A DNA stretch of 35,560 bases from Burkholderiales bacterium. Lineage in GTDB: Bacteria > Pseudomonadota > Gammaproteobacteria > Burkholderiales > Burkholderiaceae_C. Made by a program: the position numbers and the translations under genes. Below are positions 25,886 through 34,426 of the stretch, one piece after another; positions within the stretch are counted from its first letter, which is position 1, and the number at the start of each line of letters is the position of its first letter. The stretch covers positions 1 to 35,560 of the forward strand of contig JAGWXI010000022.1 in NCBI GenBank assembly GCA_018969975.1, read 5' to 3'. Under the pieces are notes generated by a model. That model searched no databases and had not been told where the DNA came from. It worked only from the letters and a program-made list of their open reading frames with translations.

Positions 25886-26772
25886 TGGCGAGTTCTTCTC
25901 AGCTTTCATGGCTGCGTGCCATGCCGATAGTCTTTGTGGGAATATGGAGCACTGGCTTTATCGTGGCGCGTTATGGCATGCCCCATTCGCCCCCGTTTGC
26001 TTTTCTTTGGTTGCGTTTTGCTTTTTCTATCCTTTGTTTTTTACTTTGGATACATCTTGCTAAAGTGCCATGGCCTAGCGATAGGCGTCAATGGCTGCAT
26101 TTGGCAATGACGGGAATTTTTATGCAGGCTGGCTATTTGGGAGGCGTGTGGTCTGCTGTCAAAGGCGGTATGGGCGCTGGCTTATCTGCCTTGATAGTTG
26201 GTTTACAACCCGTTCTGACTGCAATCTGGATATCTTTTCAAGGTGGACTCATCACACGCAGGCAATGGCAGGGTTTGTTGTTGGGTTTCGCAGGACTAGC
26301 TATGGTGGTTGCGTATAAATTTGAAAGTGGTATGGAAGTCACGCCATTTAGTTTGAGTATGGCTTTTATGGCTCTAGCCTCGATCACTGCGGGCACGCTT
26401 TATCAAAAGAAATTTGTAAAAGCCTGCGATGTGCGAACTGCTAGTAGCGTACAACTCATGGCTGCTTGGGTGGTTACTTTGCCCTTGGCCATGATGGAGA
26501 CGCAATCTATTGAATGGAACCGCGAGATGCTCTGCGCTATGGCTTGGTCGGTATTGTTTTTAACCTTAGGCGGCAGCTCTTTGCTCTATCTCTTGATTCA
26601 ACGTGGCGCAGCAACCTCTGTAACGAGTCTGATGTATTTGGTGCCGCCTACCACTGCAGTGCTGGCATGGGTGCTTTTTGGCGAAGCCGTGACATGGCTC
26701 ACTTTGTTGGGCATCGTGCTAACAGCCATAGGGGTTAGTTTGGTGGTGCGCCCATCTAAAATCAGCAGTTAA
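25885..26772 (+). CDS. DMT superfamily transporter (EamA domains)
   Basis: A 295-residue integral membrane protein with about ten hydrophobic helices in two EamA repeats, the drug/metabolite transporter pattern. Motifs include FVGIWSTGFIVARYG in helix 1 and the second-repeat end YLVPPTTAVLAWVLFGEAVTW, which is highly typical. It probably exports a small metabolite or amino acid; the substrate is not inferable. Its ATG overlaps the pgsA stop by one base, so it is the third gene of dnaE-pgsA-transporter. Confidence 0.93.
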   Translation: MASSSQLSWLRAMPIVFVGIWSTGFIVARYGMPHSPPFAFLWLRFAFSILCFLLWIHLAKVPWPSDRRQWLHLAMTGIFMQAGYLGGVWSAVKGGMGAGLSALIVGLQPVLTAIWISFQGGLITRRQWQGLLLGFAGLAMVVAYKFESGMEVTPFSLSMAFMALASITAGTLYQKKFVKACDVRTASSVQLMAAWVVTLPLAMMETQSIEWNREMLCAMAWSVLFLTLGGSSLLYLLIQRGAATSVTSLMYLVPPTTAVLAWVLFGEAVTWLTLLGIVLTAIGVSLVVRPSKISS

Positions 26773-26813
26773 TTTTTCAATTCATTACTACCAACACTAC
26801 GGAAAAAATCAAT

Positions 26814-27899
26814 ATGTCTAAAAAGCGAATTGCAGTAATTGCAGGAGACGGTATCGGTAAGGAAGTCATGCCAGAAGGTATTCGCGTGATGGATGCAGCT
26901 GCCAGAAAATTTGGTATTGACTTAGCTTTTGACCATTTCGACTTTTCTAGCTGGGATTATTTTGAAAAGCACGGCAAGATGATGCCCGACGATTGGAAAG
27001 ACCAAATCGGTGGGCACGATGCTATTTACTTCGGGGCGGTAGGCTGGCCTGACAAGATTGCTGACCATGTCTCATTGTGGGGCTCTTTGTTGTTATTCAG
27101 ACGCGAATTTGACCAATACATCAATTTGCGTCCTGCGCGGTTGATGCCTGGCATCATTGCCCCCGTGGTGCGCAAAGATGGGACACCACGTGCGCCTGGC
27201 GAAATCGACATGTATATCGTTCGCGAAAACACCGAGGGTGAATATTCCAGCATTGGTGGTCGTATGTATCCCGGCACGGAGCGTGAAATCGTGATGCAGG
27301 AAACGGTGATGTCACGCATTGGCGTGGACCGCGTGTTGAAATTTGCCTTTGAACTGGCCATGTCGCGCCCTAAAAAGCATTTGACCAGCGCTACCAAATC
27401 AAATGGAATCGCCATCACCATGCCTTACTGGGATGAACGGGTGACAGAAATGGCGAAAGCTTATCCGGCTATTCGCCAAGATAAATTCCATATCGACATC
27501 TTGACGGCACATTTTGTGCAACGCCCTGATTTCTTTGATGTGGTGGTTGCCAGTAATTTATTTGGTGACATCTTGAGCGATTTAGGACCCGCGTGCACTG
27601 GAACCATTGGAATTGCGCCCAGTGCCAACCTCAATCCGGATCGTCAATTCCCATCCCTTTTTGAACCTGTGCATGGATCTGCGCCAGATATTGCAGGACA
27701 AGGTTTAGCTAACCCAATTGGTCAAATTTGGTGTGGCGCCATGATGCTGGAGTTTCTTGGTTACAAAAATGCGCACGATGCTGTGCTCGCTGCGATTGAA
27801 AAAGTATTAGATCCGAGCAGTCAAGCACCTAGAACGCCTGACATTGGCGGAAAAGCGCAGACCTCTGATCTAGGGAAAGCGATTGCGCAAGCTCTGTGA
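26814..27899 (+). CDS. ttuC: Tartrate/D-malate dehydrogenase (decarboxylating)
   Basis: A 361-residue enzyme of the isocitrate/isopropylmalate dehydrogenase family. It matches the TtuC/DmlA group in length and in VRENTEGEYSSIGGR with Tyr144, where isopropylmalate dehydrogenases differ. Catalytic Lys195 (ATKSNG) and metal aspartates Asp228, Asp252 and Asp256 (LFGDILSDLGP) are present. Activity would be NAD-dependent oxidation of tartrate and oxidative decarboxylation of D-malate. It stands 41 bases after the transporter gene; whether that transporter handles tartrate or malate is unknown. The symbol is by similarity; dmlA is an equally good name. Confidence 0.88.
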   Translation: MSKKRIAVIAGDGIGKEVMPEGIRVMDAAARKFGIDLAFDHFDFSSWDYFEKHGKMMPDDWKDQIGGHDAIYFGAVGWPDKIADHVSLWGSLLLFRREFDQYINLRPARLMPGIIAPVVRKDGTPRAPGEIDMYIVRENTEGEYSSIGGRMYPGTEREIVMQETVMSRIGVDRVLKFAFELAMSRPKKHLTSATKSNGIAITMPYWDERVTEMAKAYPAIRQDKFHIDILTAHFVQRPDFFDVVVASNLFGDILSDLGPACTGTIGIAPSANLNPDRQFPSLFEPVHGSAPDIAGQGLANPIGQIWCGAMMLEFLGYKNAHDAVLAAIEKVLDPSSQAPRTPDIGGKAQTSDLGKAIAQAL

Positions 27900-27962
27900 T
27901 TTTCCTGTTTCGCGTGCGAATTCATATCAAAAAGCGTCTAGAATCTCGAACGCTTCGTTGCA

Positions 27963-27997
27963 ATGCGTAGTGTTTCTCTAGTTGACACACCACGCAT
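27963..27997. promoter_or_regulatory. Inverted repeat at the hup promoter
   Basis: ATGCGTAGTGT (27963-27973) and ACACCACGCAT (27987-27997) are an 11-base inverted repeat with one mismatch and a 13-base spacer. The right arm begins on the last base of the -35 element and covers the start of the promoter spacer. The layout suits an operator for a dimeric regulator, but no regulator is named. Confidence 0.5.
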
Positions 27998-28010
27998 GCA
28001 TGGCTCTAAT
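27982..28010 (+). promoter_or_regulatory. Sigma-70 type promoter of hup
   Basis: TTGACA at 27982-27987, a 17-base spacer, and TCTAAT at 28005-28010 (five of six). This is the best full promoter match in the window. Transcription would begin near 28017, giving a leader of about 88 bases before the hup GTG. It probably also serves tRNA-Val. Confidence 0.8.
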
Positions 28011-28104
28011 AGCCAACAGCAACGTATTTGCAAGAGCGCCTAGTTTGTAAAAATTAGCGCAAATAAATTTAACCAACAACACATCTCATTGAGAGGGAAT
28101 ATCT

Positions 28105-28377
28105 GTGAACAAGACTGAACTCATCGAGCACATTGCCAAGCATGCCGACATTTCTAAGGCTGCTGCCACTCGCGCATTGGAATCTACCATCGGCGCTGTT
28201 AAAACCACCCTCAAAAAAGGCGGTACCGTTTCTTTGGTTGGTTTTGGTACTTTCGCAGTTGGCAAGCGCGCTGCTCGCACTGGTCGTAACCCACGTACTG
28301 GCGCTGCTATCAAAATCAAGGCAGCTAAGGTGCCTAAGTTCCGCCCAGGTAAAGGTCTGAAGGACGCGCTGAATTAA
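28105..28377 (+). CDS. hup: HU family DNA-binding protein
   Basis: A 90-residue nucleoid protein. It has the dimerisation helices ([21 protein letters not shown]), the FGTF turn, and the DNA-binding arm with RTGRNPRTG and the intercalating proline. The start is GTG with AGAGGG seven bases upstream. A consensus-like promoter lies about 100 bases before the gene, with an inverted repeat over its -35. tRNA-Val follows 14 bases after the stop with no terminator between, so both are likely in one transcript that ends at the strong terminator at 28478. HupB or HupA cannot be told apart here. Confidence 0.97.
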   Translation: MNKTELIEHIAKHADISKAAATRALESTIGAVKTTLKKGGTVSLVGFGTFAVGKRAARTGRNPRTGAAIKIKAAKVPKFRPGKGLKDALN

Positions 28378-28391
28378 TCAGCACTCCAGTC

Positions 28392-28467
28392 GGGTGCTTA
28401 GCTCAGTTGGTAGAGCAGCGCCCTTACACGGCGTAGGTCGGCGGTTCGAGCCCGTCAGCACCCACCA
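28392..28467 (+). tRNA. tRNA-Val (anticodon UAC)
   Basis: A 76-base cloverleaf. The acceptor stem GGGTGCT pairs with AGCACCC, there is an encoded CCA at 28465-28467, a D-arm with AGCTCAGTTGGTAGAGC, an anticodon loop CTTACAC giving UAC, and a T-arm with GGTTCGAGCC. It begins 14 bases after hup and is followed 10 bases later by an intrinsic terminator. Confidence 0.98.
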
Positions 28468-28477
28468 CTCGACAGAC

Positions 28478-28510
28478 AAGGCGAACCTTTTGTGTTCGCC
28501 TTTTTCTTTT
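28478..28510 (+). terminator. Intrinsic terminator after tRNA-Val
   Basis: AAGGCGAAC (28478-28486) and GTTCGCCTT (28494-28502) form a nine-base stem with a seven-base loop, followed by a run of T residues. It ends the hup - tRNA-Val transcript just before ppiD. Confidence 0.92.
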
Positions 28511-28532
28511 AATCTCCAAGTGAAAAATCTCT

Positions 28533-30434
28533 ATGTTTGATTTCGTTCGCAAACACACCAAGATCATGCAGTTTTTGCTGTTCTTGCTTATTTTTCCGTC
28601 CTTTGTATTGTTTGGGCTAGAGGGCTATAGCAGCATGCGCGAAAAGGGTGCAGTTGTTGCCAGTGTGAATGGGGCTGACATATTGCAACCGGAATTAGAT
28701 AACGCGCACAAAATTCAAGTCGATCGCATGCGTGCTGCCATGCCAAACCTCGATGCCAAGATGTTTGACTCATCCATTGCCAAGCAAGCTACCTTGGACC
28801 GATTGGTGCGTGAGCGCGTACTTCAAGTGGCGGCGCAAAAAATGCATTTGAATGTGAGTGACCAAAGACTTGCCAATGAACTCCAACAAAATCCCAATAT
28901 TGCAGGCTTGCGTCGCCCAGATGGTTCGCTAGATATGGAGCGTTATCGGCAATTACTTGGTACGCAAGGCCTAACCCCTGAGTCTTTTGAAGCACAGGTG
29001 CGTGCGGATTTATCTACGCGACAAGTTATGGCGGGGTTGGGTATTACCAGTTTTGCAACTGCAGCATTGGCAGACTTGACTTTGAATGCTTTTTATGAAA
29101 AGAGACAAATACAAGTAGCCAAATTTTCTCCATCGGACTTTGCTACGCAAATTAAGCCCACAGATGCGCAACTAGAAGACTATTACAAGGTAAATAGCGA
29201 CAAGTTCAAGTCGCCTGAGCGGGCAGATGTCGAATTTGTCATTCTCGATTTAGCGTCAATTCAAAAAACAATCACCGTACCTGAATCAGAGCTCAAAACC
29301 TTCTACGAACAAAATATGGCGCGCCTAGCCAATCTCGAGGAACGTCGTGCTAGCCATATTTTGATCAATGCAGACAAAGCAGCTCCTGCTGCAGAGCGCG
29401 AAAAAGCTCGTGCCAAGGCGCTAGAACTATTGGCTACTTTGAAACAGTCGCCTGATAAATTTTCCGAACTCGCCAAAAAATTCTCACAAGATACAGGCTC
29501 TGCTAACAAAGGCGGTGACTTAGATTTCTTTGCCCGTGGCGCGATGGTCAAGCCTTTTGAAGATGCGACGTTCGCATTGAAAAAGGGTGATACCAGCGAT
29601 ATCGTGGAGACTGAATTTGGCTACCACATCATCCGATTAACAGATATCAAGCAGCCTAAGCAAAAATCTTTTGAAGAATCGCGTGCCAGTTTAGAAGTTG
29701 ACGCGAGGCGCCAACTAGCACAACGTAAATTTGCGGAGGCTGCAGACCAATTCACCAATTTGGTCTACGAACAGTCAGATAGCCTGAAACCAGCAGCTGA
29801 AAAGTTGAAGCTAGAAATTCAGCAAGCCAAAGGCGTAGGTACTGAGCCCACCCCCGCTGCGAGCGGTACAGCTATGAATAACCCCAAATTTTTAGCTGCT
29901 ATTTTTTCAAGTGATTCCATCGAAAAGAAACGTAATACCGAAGCCATTGAATTGGCTCCTAATGTATTGGCTTCAGCACGCGTAACCCATTACCAGCCTG
30001 CACGTGTCTTGCCCTTGGTGGAAGTCAAAGATCGTGTTCGCCAGCAGGTGATTTCGCAACTTGCACTAGAGCGTGCCAAGCAAGAGGGGCAGAGTAGTTT
30101 GGCGCAATGGAAGACGGCTCCAGACAAAGCCAAGTTAGCTTACTCTGTAGTGGTTTCACGGGAACAGAAACAGCAAATCCCCGATGCAGTGATTGAGGCA
30201 GCTCTTCGTGCCAATACCCAAACACTCCCTGCATGGCTAGGTGTTGATTTGGGTGGTGGCGGTTACGCTGTGATCAAGGTTGAAAAAATATTGCCCCGTG
30301 AGTCAATAAATGCGCAACAGCAGATGCGCGAGCGCCTGCAATATATGCAATGGTGGGCTGGTGCAGAGGAGGCCTCTTACTACCGCTGGCTCCAAGACAA
30401 GTTCAAAGTAGAAATAAAATCCTCTCGGTTATAA
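28533..30434 (+). CDS. ppiD: Peptidyl-prolyl isomerase PpiD (SurA N-terminal domain)
   Basis: A 633-residue periplasmic folding factor held to the inner membrane by one N-terminal helix (about residues 11-29, after the positive RKHTK). A SurA-like N-terminal chaperone domain follows (about 35-165). A parvulin/PpiC domain spans about 268-375, with ASHILI, FSQDTGSANKGGDLDFF and FGYHIIRL motifs. A second non-catalytic domain and C-terminal helices complete it. It assists outer-membrane and secreted protein folding near the Sec translocon. No strong ribosome binding site is visible. Its last codons hold a TATAAT that probably belongs to the downstream tRNA-His promoter. Confidence 0.95.
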   Translation: MFDFVRKHTKIMQFLLFLLIFPSFVLFGLEGYSSMREKGAVVASVNGADILQPELDNAHKIQVDRMRAAMPNLDAKMFDSSIAKQATLDRLVRERVLQVAAQKMHLNVSDQRLANELQQNPNIAGLRRPDGSLDMERYRQLLGTQGLTPESFEAQVRADLSTRQVMAGLGITSFATAALADLTLNAFYEKRQIQVAKFSPSDFATQIKPTDAQLEDYYKVNSDKFKSPERADVEFVILDLASIQKTITVPESELKTFYEQNMARLANLEERRASHILINADKAAPAAEREKARAKALELLATLKQSPDKFSELAKKFSQDTGSANKGGDLDFFARGAMVKPFEDATFALKKGDTSDIVETEFGYHIIRLTDIKQPKQKSFEESRASLEVDARRQLAQRKFAEAADQFTNLVYEQSDSLKPAAEKLKLEIQQAKGVGTEPTPAASGTAMNNPKFLAAIFSSDSIEKKRNTEAIELAPNVLASARVTHYQPARVLPLVEVKDRVRQQVISQLALERAKQEGQSSLAQWKTAPDKAKLAYSVVVSREQKQQIPDAVIEAALRANTQTLPAWLGVDLGGGGYAVIKVEKILPRESINAQQQMRERLQYMQWWAGAEEASYYRWLQDKFKVEIKSSRL

Positions 30435-30435
30435 T
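30430..30435 (+). promoter_or_regulatory. TATAAT for tRNA-His, overlapping the ppiD stop
   Basis: A perfect TATAAT spans the end of ppiD (its TAA is 30432-30434) and stands ten bases before the tRNA-His 5' end. A transcript would carry only a few leader bases. No good -35 lies at the standard distance, so the promoter is probable, not certain. Confidence 0.5.
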
Positions 30436-30445
30436 TTTTTTTCGA

Positions 30446-30522
30446 GGTGGCTGTAGCTCAGTTGGTAGAGTCCAGGATTGTGATTCCTGTTGTCGTGGGT
30501 TCGAGCCCCATCAGCCACCCCA
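30446..30522 (+). tRNA. tRNA-His (anticodon GUG)
   Basis: A 77-base tRNA with the extra 5' G (position -1) at 30446 opposite C73. Acceptor GTGGCT pairs with AGCCAC, and CCA is encoded at 30520-30522. The anticodon GTG is at 30480-30482 in the loop ATTGTGA, and the T-arm is GGGTTCGAGCCCC. It lies 12 bases after ppiD. Confidence 0.98.
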
Positions 30523-30570
30523 ACTTATCTTGGTACAACCTGCCATATCCTGTCGAAGCTTTTGAACTTC

Positions 30571-31983
30571 TTACAAAGCTCGGCGAACAGGCAAGGTTAT
30601 TTTGAATACAGATCCAACGCCAACAGAGCTTGAAGCGGTCAGGGTGCCTGCGTGATCTTGGATAATTTTTTGAGAAACCGAGAGCCCTAGTCCAGTACCT
30701 TTACCCGCTTCTTTTGTAGTAAAAAATGGATCAAATATCTTGTGCAATATTTCATCCGGCATGCCTTCTCCGTTGTCTTCCACTTCAATGCTGATAAATG
30801 ATCCATCGCTGTAAGTGCGAATAGTGATTAAACCTTCTTTATCAACTGGCACGGCTTGCGCTGCATTGACTAGTAAGTTCAGAAACACTTGGTTAATTTG
30901 TGAAGGAACGCATTCGACTAGCGGTAGATTTCCGAACTCGAGTTTTAATTGGGCACGATTTTTTATTTGGTTATGGGCAATATTCAAAGTAGATTTCAAT
31001 CCAACATGGATATCCGATGGCAAGTAGTTAGAGGCGGTATTGGTGCGTGCAAAGTCTTTCAAGTCCTTAATGATGGTTTTAACGCGCTCAATTCCCTCTT
31101 GCGATTCATTGACTAGATTTCGTACATCACTGCGTATGAACGCGTAATTAACCCGTTTTTTTATTGCAGCTAATCCTTCGGCATCACCTGCAGGCGCATC
31201 CAATACCTCTTCATAAAATCCTAAATATTTTTGGAGTGTTGCTAGATTGGAAGAAACATAGCCTACGGGATTATTGATTTCGTGAGCAACGCCTGCAGCC
31301 ATCTCACCTAAGGATGCGAGTTTTTCCGATTGCATTAAACGCTTGGTGGTCTCATCCAGTTTGGCTTCAACAATATGTTCACGTTTGATTACAGAAAAAT
31401 AAGCACGCCACAAAAAAATACCTAAAACAAGCAGTCCAGAAACTATCGATAAACCAGATAGTAGAAAATTTTCTTTACGCAGACTTGCCAACTCTGCTGA
31501 ATCGAGGAAGTTAAAAGTCTGAAGTCGAATCCAGCCTAAATGCATACCCAGCTTAACTGGAGCCCATGTTGTGATGTATGCATCGTCTCTGGATTGCAAT
31601 GATGTTTGACCTAATTCGGGTGTTTGAATCCAATCGGAATCAAATGCCAAGTGCGGTTTTTGACCGATATCACGTTGCAGGGCTGATATGACTTTGCCAG
31701 TGGTATCCGTTAGAACAACGGACGCCACTTCAGCGTTAGACATAGTTTGAAGAATGCGCGATTCGATGGATCCGTAGTCTTTGGTCACGATTTGATCGAC
31801 CACGGAAACAATTAGACCTTTCGTGAGATTTTGGGCAGTTTGGTATTTGCTATCCCACAATAAATTTTTGGATTGGTAATAGGCCGCGATACCTGAAAAA
31901 ATTTGTAATGTCGCTAGCGCCAAAGCAATCAATAGAGCTGGTTTTAAGCTATCCCACTCAGAAGAACTTCGGCTCAAAGGCAT
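30571..31983 (-). CDS. Membrane sensor histidine kinase
   Basis: A 470-residue kinase with two membrane helices (about 14-36 and 173-195) enclosing a periplasmic domain of about 135 residues with PAS/Cache-like features. A HAMP-like or coiled linker leads to the H-box, with His234 in [14 protein letters not shown]. The HATPase domain has Asn369 and Asn373 ([10 protein letters not shown]), DNGEGM at 403-408, FDPFFTTK at 417-424 and GKGTGLGLS at 428-435. The HEINNP box is that of the NtrB/DctB/Walk group. No receiver or HPt domain is fused. Its ATG follows the PhnD-like stop by one base, so the binding protein probably delivers the signal. The partner regulator is likely the divergent HD-GYP gene. 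Confidence 0.94.
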   Translation of the reverse strand: MPLSRSSSEWDSLKPALLIALALATLQIFSGIAAYYQSKNLLWDSKYQTAQNLTKGLIVSVVDQIVTKDYGSIESRILQTMSNAEVASVVLTDTTGKVISALQRDIGQKPHLAFDSDWIQTPELGQTSLQSRDDAYITTWAPVKLGMHLGWIRLQTFNFLDSAELASLRKENFLLSGLSIVSGLLVLGIFLWRAYFSVIKREHIVEAKLDETTKRLMQSEKLASLGEMAAGVAHEINNPVGYVSSNLATLQKYLGFYEEVLDAPAGDAEGLAAIKKRVNYAFIRSDVRNLVNESQEGIERVKTIIKDLKDFARTNTASNYLPSDIHVGLKSTLNIAHNQIKNRAQLKLEFGNLPLVECVPSQINQVFLNLLVNAAQAVPVDKEGLITIRTYSDGSFISIEVEDNGEGMPDEILHKIFDPFFTTKEAGKGTGLGLSVSQKIIQDHAGTLTASSSVGVGSVFKITLPVRRAL

Positions 31984-31984
31984 G

Positions 31985-32854
31985 TTATTGGCCAGAAAGT
32001 ACTAAAAATTTTTCGAGTTGCAATGACTCTAATAATTTGTAATGTTTGGTGTAACTGACAGCCTGTGGTTTTTGTAGATTAACGCCATCTAGAAGTGTTC
32101 GGCCTTCATCGTCTTGGGTTAGTTTGATCATTGCCTTGAGAAAACGGTCACGCACTTCGGCGCTGACTAAGGGGTGGGTGGAAATTGGGTGAGGTGTATA
32201 TGCAGGTGTTTCGTACAAAACCCGCAACTGCTGGCGTACCTCAGGAGCTTCATTGTCAAGTGTGTTGTTGACACCGCCACCAGCCAAGGCGTCTTTATTA
32301 ATGACGGAGCGATACACATTGCTATGTGTTTTAACAAATATTGGATTGATATCTATTTTTTGTTTCGCTAATTCAGAACGAATGAGCAAGGAGGCTGCAA
32401 ATGCGTTAGGTGCGGGAAACATAACGTTTTTTCCCTTGAGGTCAGTTAGATTTTTGATCGGATTGTCAGATCGCACTACTAATATGCCAGTCAATAGATC
32501 TTGAGAATCCGCTATGAGGGGTTGATACTTTTTCTTTTGATAGGCAAGTACTGCGTGATAGGGATTGAGGAATGTGAAATCAGATTCACCTTTAAGAAAT
32601 TTTTGCTCAAATTCCGGTATGGATGTGGATACTCTGAGCTCAAAACAAAGCCCAGCATCTTGGCCAATTCTTTGCAACAAGGGCGACCATGTGGCGTAAA
32701 TCTTTGCCGCAGCAAATTGAGGAACTACATCGAATGTATATACCTTAGGGCTGAGTTGCGAACCTAAACATGCAGAATAGGATGTGCCAATGGATAAAAA
32801 AATAAAACAAACTAACCGAATAAGGGTTTGAAATATGGAAATTTTTGTAGTCAT
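31985..32854 (-). CDS. PhnD-like periplasmic substrate-binding protein
   Basis: A 289-residue phosphate/phosphonate (PhnD/type 2 periplasmic) binding protein. It has an N-terminal signal peptide: positively charged start, hydrophobic stretch about 11-21, and a likely cut after SYSA near residue 28; the following Cys29 is not in a good lipobox, since Tyr stands at -3. GESDFTFLNPYHAVLAYQ and the NLTDLKGKNVMFPAPNAFAAS stretch are family-like. No ABC permease or ATPase gene is nearby, and the gene runs into a histidine kinase with a one-base gap, so it is more likely a sensor component than a transporter part. The ligand is unknown; phosphonate is only the family default. Confidence 0.9.
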   Translation of the reverse strand: MTTKISIFQTLIRLVCFIFLSIGTSYSACLGSQLSPKVYTFDVVPQFAAAKIYATWSPLLQRIGQDAGLCFELRVSTSIPEFEQKFLKGESDFTFLNPYHAVLAYQKKKYQPLIADSQDLLTGILVVRSDNPIKNLTDLKGKNVMFPAPNAFAASLLIRSELAKQKIDINPIFVKTHSNVYRSVINKDALAGGGVNNTLDNEAPEVRQQLRVLYETPAYTPHPISTHPLVSAEVRDRFLKAMIKLTQDDEGRTLLDGVNLQKPQAVSYTKHYKLLESLQLEKFLVLSGQ

Positions 32855-32911
32855 AGTTTTTTAATCTATCATAGTTTGCAATTATTTATATGACTTTACC
32901 AAAGTAATAAA

Positions 32912-34378
32912 TTGGAAAATTCTCCTCCTAATTCTCAAGATCAAATGGATACATTGGACGTATCCAATTACAAGATTTTGTGCGTAGATGATGAGCCCAA
33001 TATTTTGTCAGCCCTGCGTCGCATGTTCATGCTCTCAGGCTTTGTTGTGGAAGAAGCTTCTAACGCTTCAGAGGCCTTGCAAAAACTCGAAACCAATGCG
33101 TACCAGTTAGTCTTATCCGATATGCAGATGCCAGGTATGAATGGCGCTGAATTTCTTGCACAAGTTAAATTACGCTGGCCCAAAGTCATGCGCCTCATGC
33201 TTACTGGAACTGCCGATCTAAAAGCAGCTATTTCTGCCATCAACCAAGGTGAGATATATAGATATTTAACTAAGCCTTGGAACGATGATGAGCTTGTTGC
33301 TACTGTCCGATCTGCTCTTGAGAGATACGCATTGGTTTGCGAGCGTGATGATTTAATTGAACTGACAAAGCAGCAAAATAAAAGTCTTACTGAATTAGTC
33401 AATACTTTAGAAGAAAAGGTAAAAGAAAGAACCAGTGAATTAAGTAATTCATACGATGAATTAAGAGGTTCTTATATCGCCTCTGTTAAAGCCTATTCCA
33501 CACTTATTGGCCTACGTGACAGTGGTTTGTTGATCCATTCCAAGTCGGTAGCAGACTTAGGCGCTCGCATGGCAAAAATCGCTAACTGTTCACAAAATGA
33601 CACGCAAGATATTTATATCGCAGGTTTGTTACATGACATTGGAAAAATCGGTCTCTCTGACGAAACCTTGGCCAATTTAAGCAAAGGCATAGGGGGTTAC
33701 AGCAGAAAGCTTTACGAAGCACATGCAAAAGCGGGCCAAGATTGTCTCTCGGGACTCTATGAAATGGATCGCATTGCTTTGTACATCGGCACCCATCATG
33801 AAAGATTCGACGGATCTGGGTTTCCTAAAGGACTCAAGGGTGATGCGATACCACTTGGTGGAAGAATACTAGCCGTGGTGGAGGCTTATGAAGAAGTGCA
33901 AATAAAGAAAAAAGACGCTGAAGAACTCTCATCTAGAGACGCAGCCTTACTGATCAATGATTATTCTGGCACAGCATTTTGTCCCTTCGCTTGTCAATTG
34001 TTGCTCAAGGCACTTGGCATATCAGTTGTCCGAAATAGAACGCAGCAAGTAAGCGCTCCTTCCATTGATCCACCAGCAGAAACTCAAAACGAATTAAAAA
34101 ATACTGCAATAGCTAAGACAGAAACCACTGCTAAGGTAAATGTTTCTAAAAAAAGCGAAGTATTAGTCAAGAACTTGCTCACTTATTCTGAACTACTCGC
34201 TGTTGTAGCTAAATATCCAGGCGCTCAAATATTTGATGAAAGAGATCAGGCCAACGGGTATTTATGGGTTCGCCAAGCAGGTGGCATTGACAACGCTAAT
34301 CCTAATTTGGTGAAGTGGTTAGGGGAACATAAGTTTTTAGTCAAAGCTGAAAAAGGCTGGTTTTTGCCCGTACTTTGA
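32912..34378 (+). CDS. Response regulator with HD-GYP-type output domain
   Basis: A 488-residue cytoplasmic regulator. The receiver domain covers about 20-140, with Asp26-Asp27, phospho-acceptor Asp70 (LSDMQMPGMNG), Thr98 and Lys121 (YLTKPWND). A coiled coil (about 142-185) leads to an HD-GYP domain with His209, His241-Asp242 (LLHDIGKIG), His271, His295-His296 and the signature HHERFDGSGFP at 295-305, where Phe replaces the usual Tyr. The last metal-ligand region reads VVEAYEE rather than VDVYDAL. Residues 375-415 are a disordered Ser/Thr/Lys linker, and 420-488 form an unrecognised domain. Expected activity is cyclic-di-GMP hydrolysis, possibly altered. The frame opens with TTG; ATG at 32945 (MDTLDVSNYKIL) is an alternative start. 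Confidence 0.9.
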   Translation: MENSPPNSQDQMDTLDVSNYKILCVDDEPNILSALRRMFMLSGFVVEEASNASEALQKLETNAYQLVLSDMQMPGMNGAEFLAQVKLRWPKVMRLMLTGTADLKAAISAINQGEIYRYLTKPWNDDELVATVRSALERYALVCERDDLIELTKQQNKSLTELVNTLEEKVKERTSELSNSYDELRGSYIASVKAYSTLIGLRDSGLLIHSKSVADLGARMAKIANCSQNDTQDIYIAGLLHDIGKIGLSDETLANLSKGIGGYSRKLYEAHAKAGQDCLSGLYEMDRIALYIGTHHERFDGSGFPKGLKGDAIPLGGRILAVVEAYEEVQIKKKDAEELSSRDAALLINDYSGTAFCPFACQLLLKALGISVVRNRTQQVSAPSIDPPAETQNELKNTAIAKTETTAKVNVSKKSEVLVKNLLTYSELLAVVAKYPGAQIFDERDQANGYLWVRQAGGIDNANPNLVKWLGEHKFLVKAEKGWFLPVL

Positions 34379-34406
34379 AAATTAACTGATATTTTGTGTC
34401 CCTGTA

Positions 34407-34426
34407 AATCAGCATTAAGGCTGATT
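34407..34426. terminator. Hairpin in the convergent gap
   Basis: AATCAGC (34407-34413) and GCTGATT (34420-34426) form a seven-base stem across the stop codon of the repeat protein. It could affect both converging transcripts, but it has no T-tract. Confidence 0.3.

Noticed and set aside
27932-27955. AAGCGT/ACGCTT inverted repeat after ttuC as a terminator
   Set aside because: Six-base arms, 12-base loop and no T-run.
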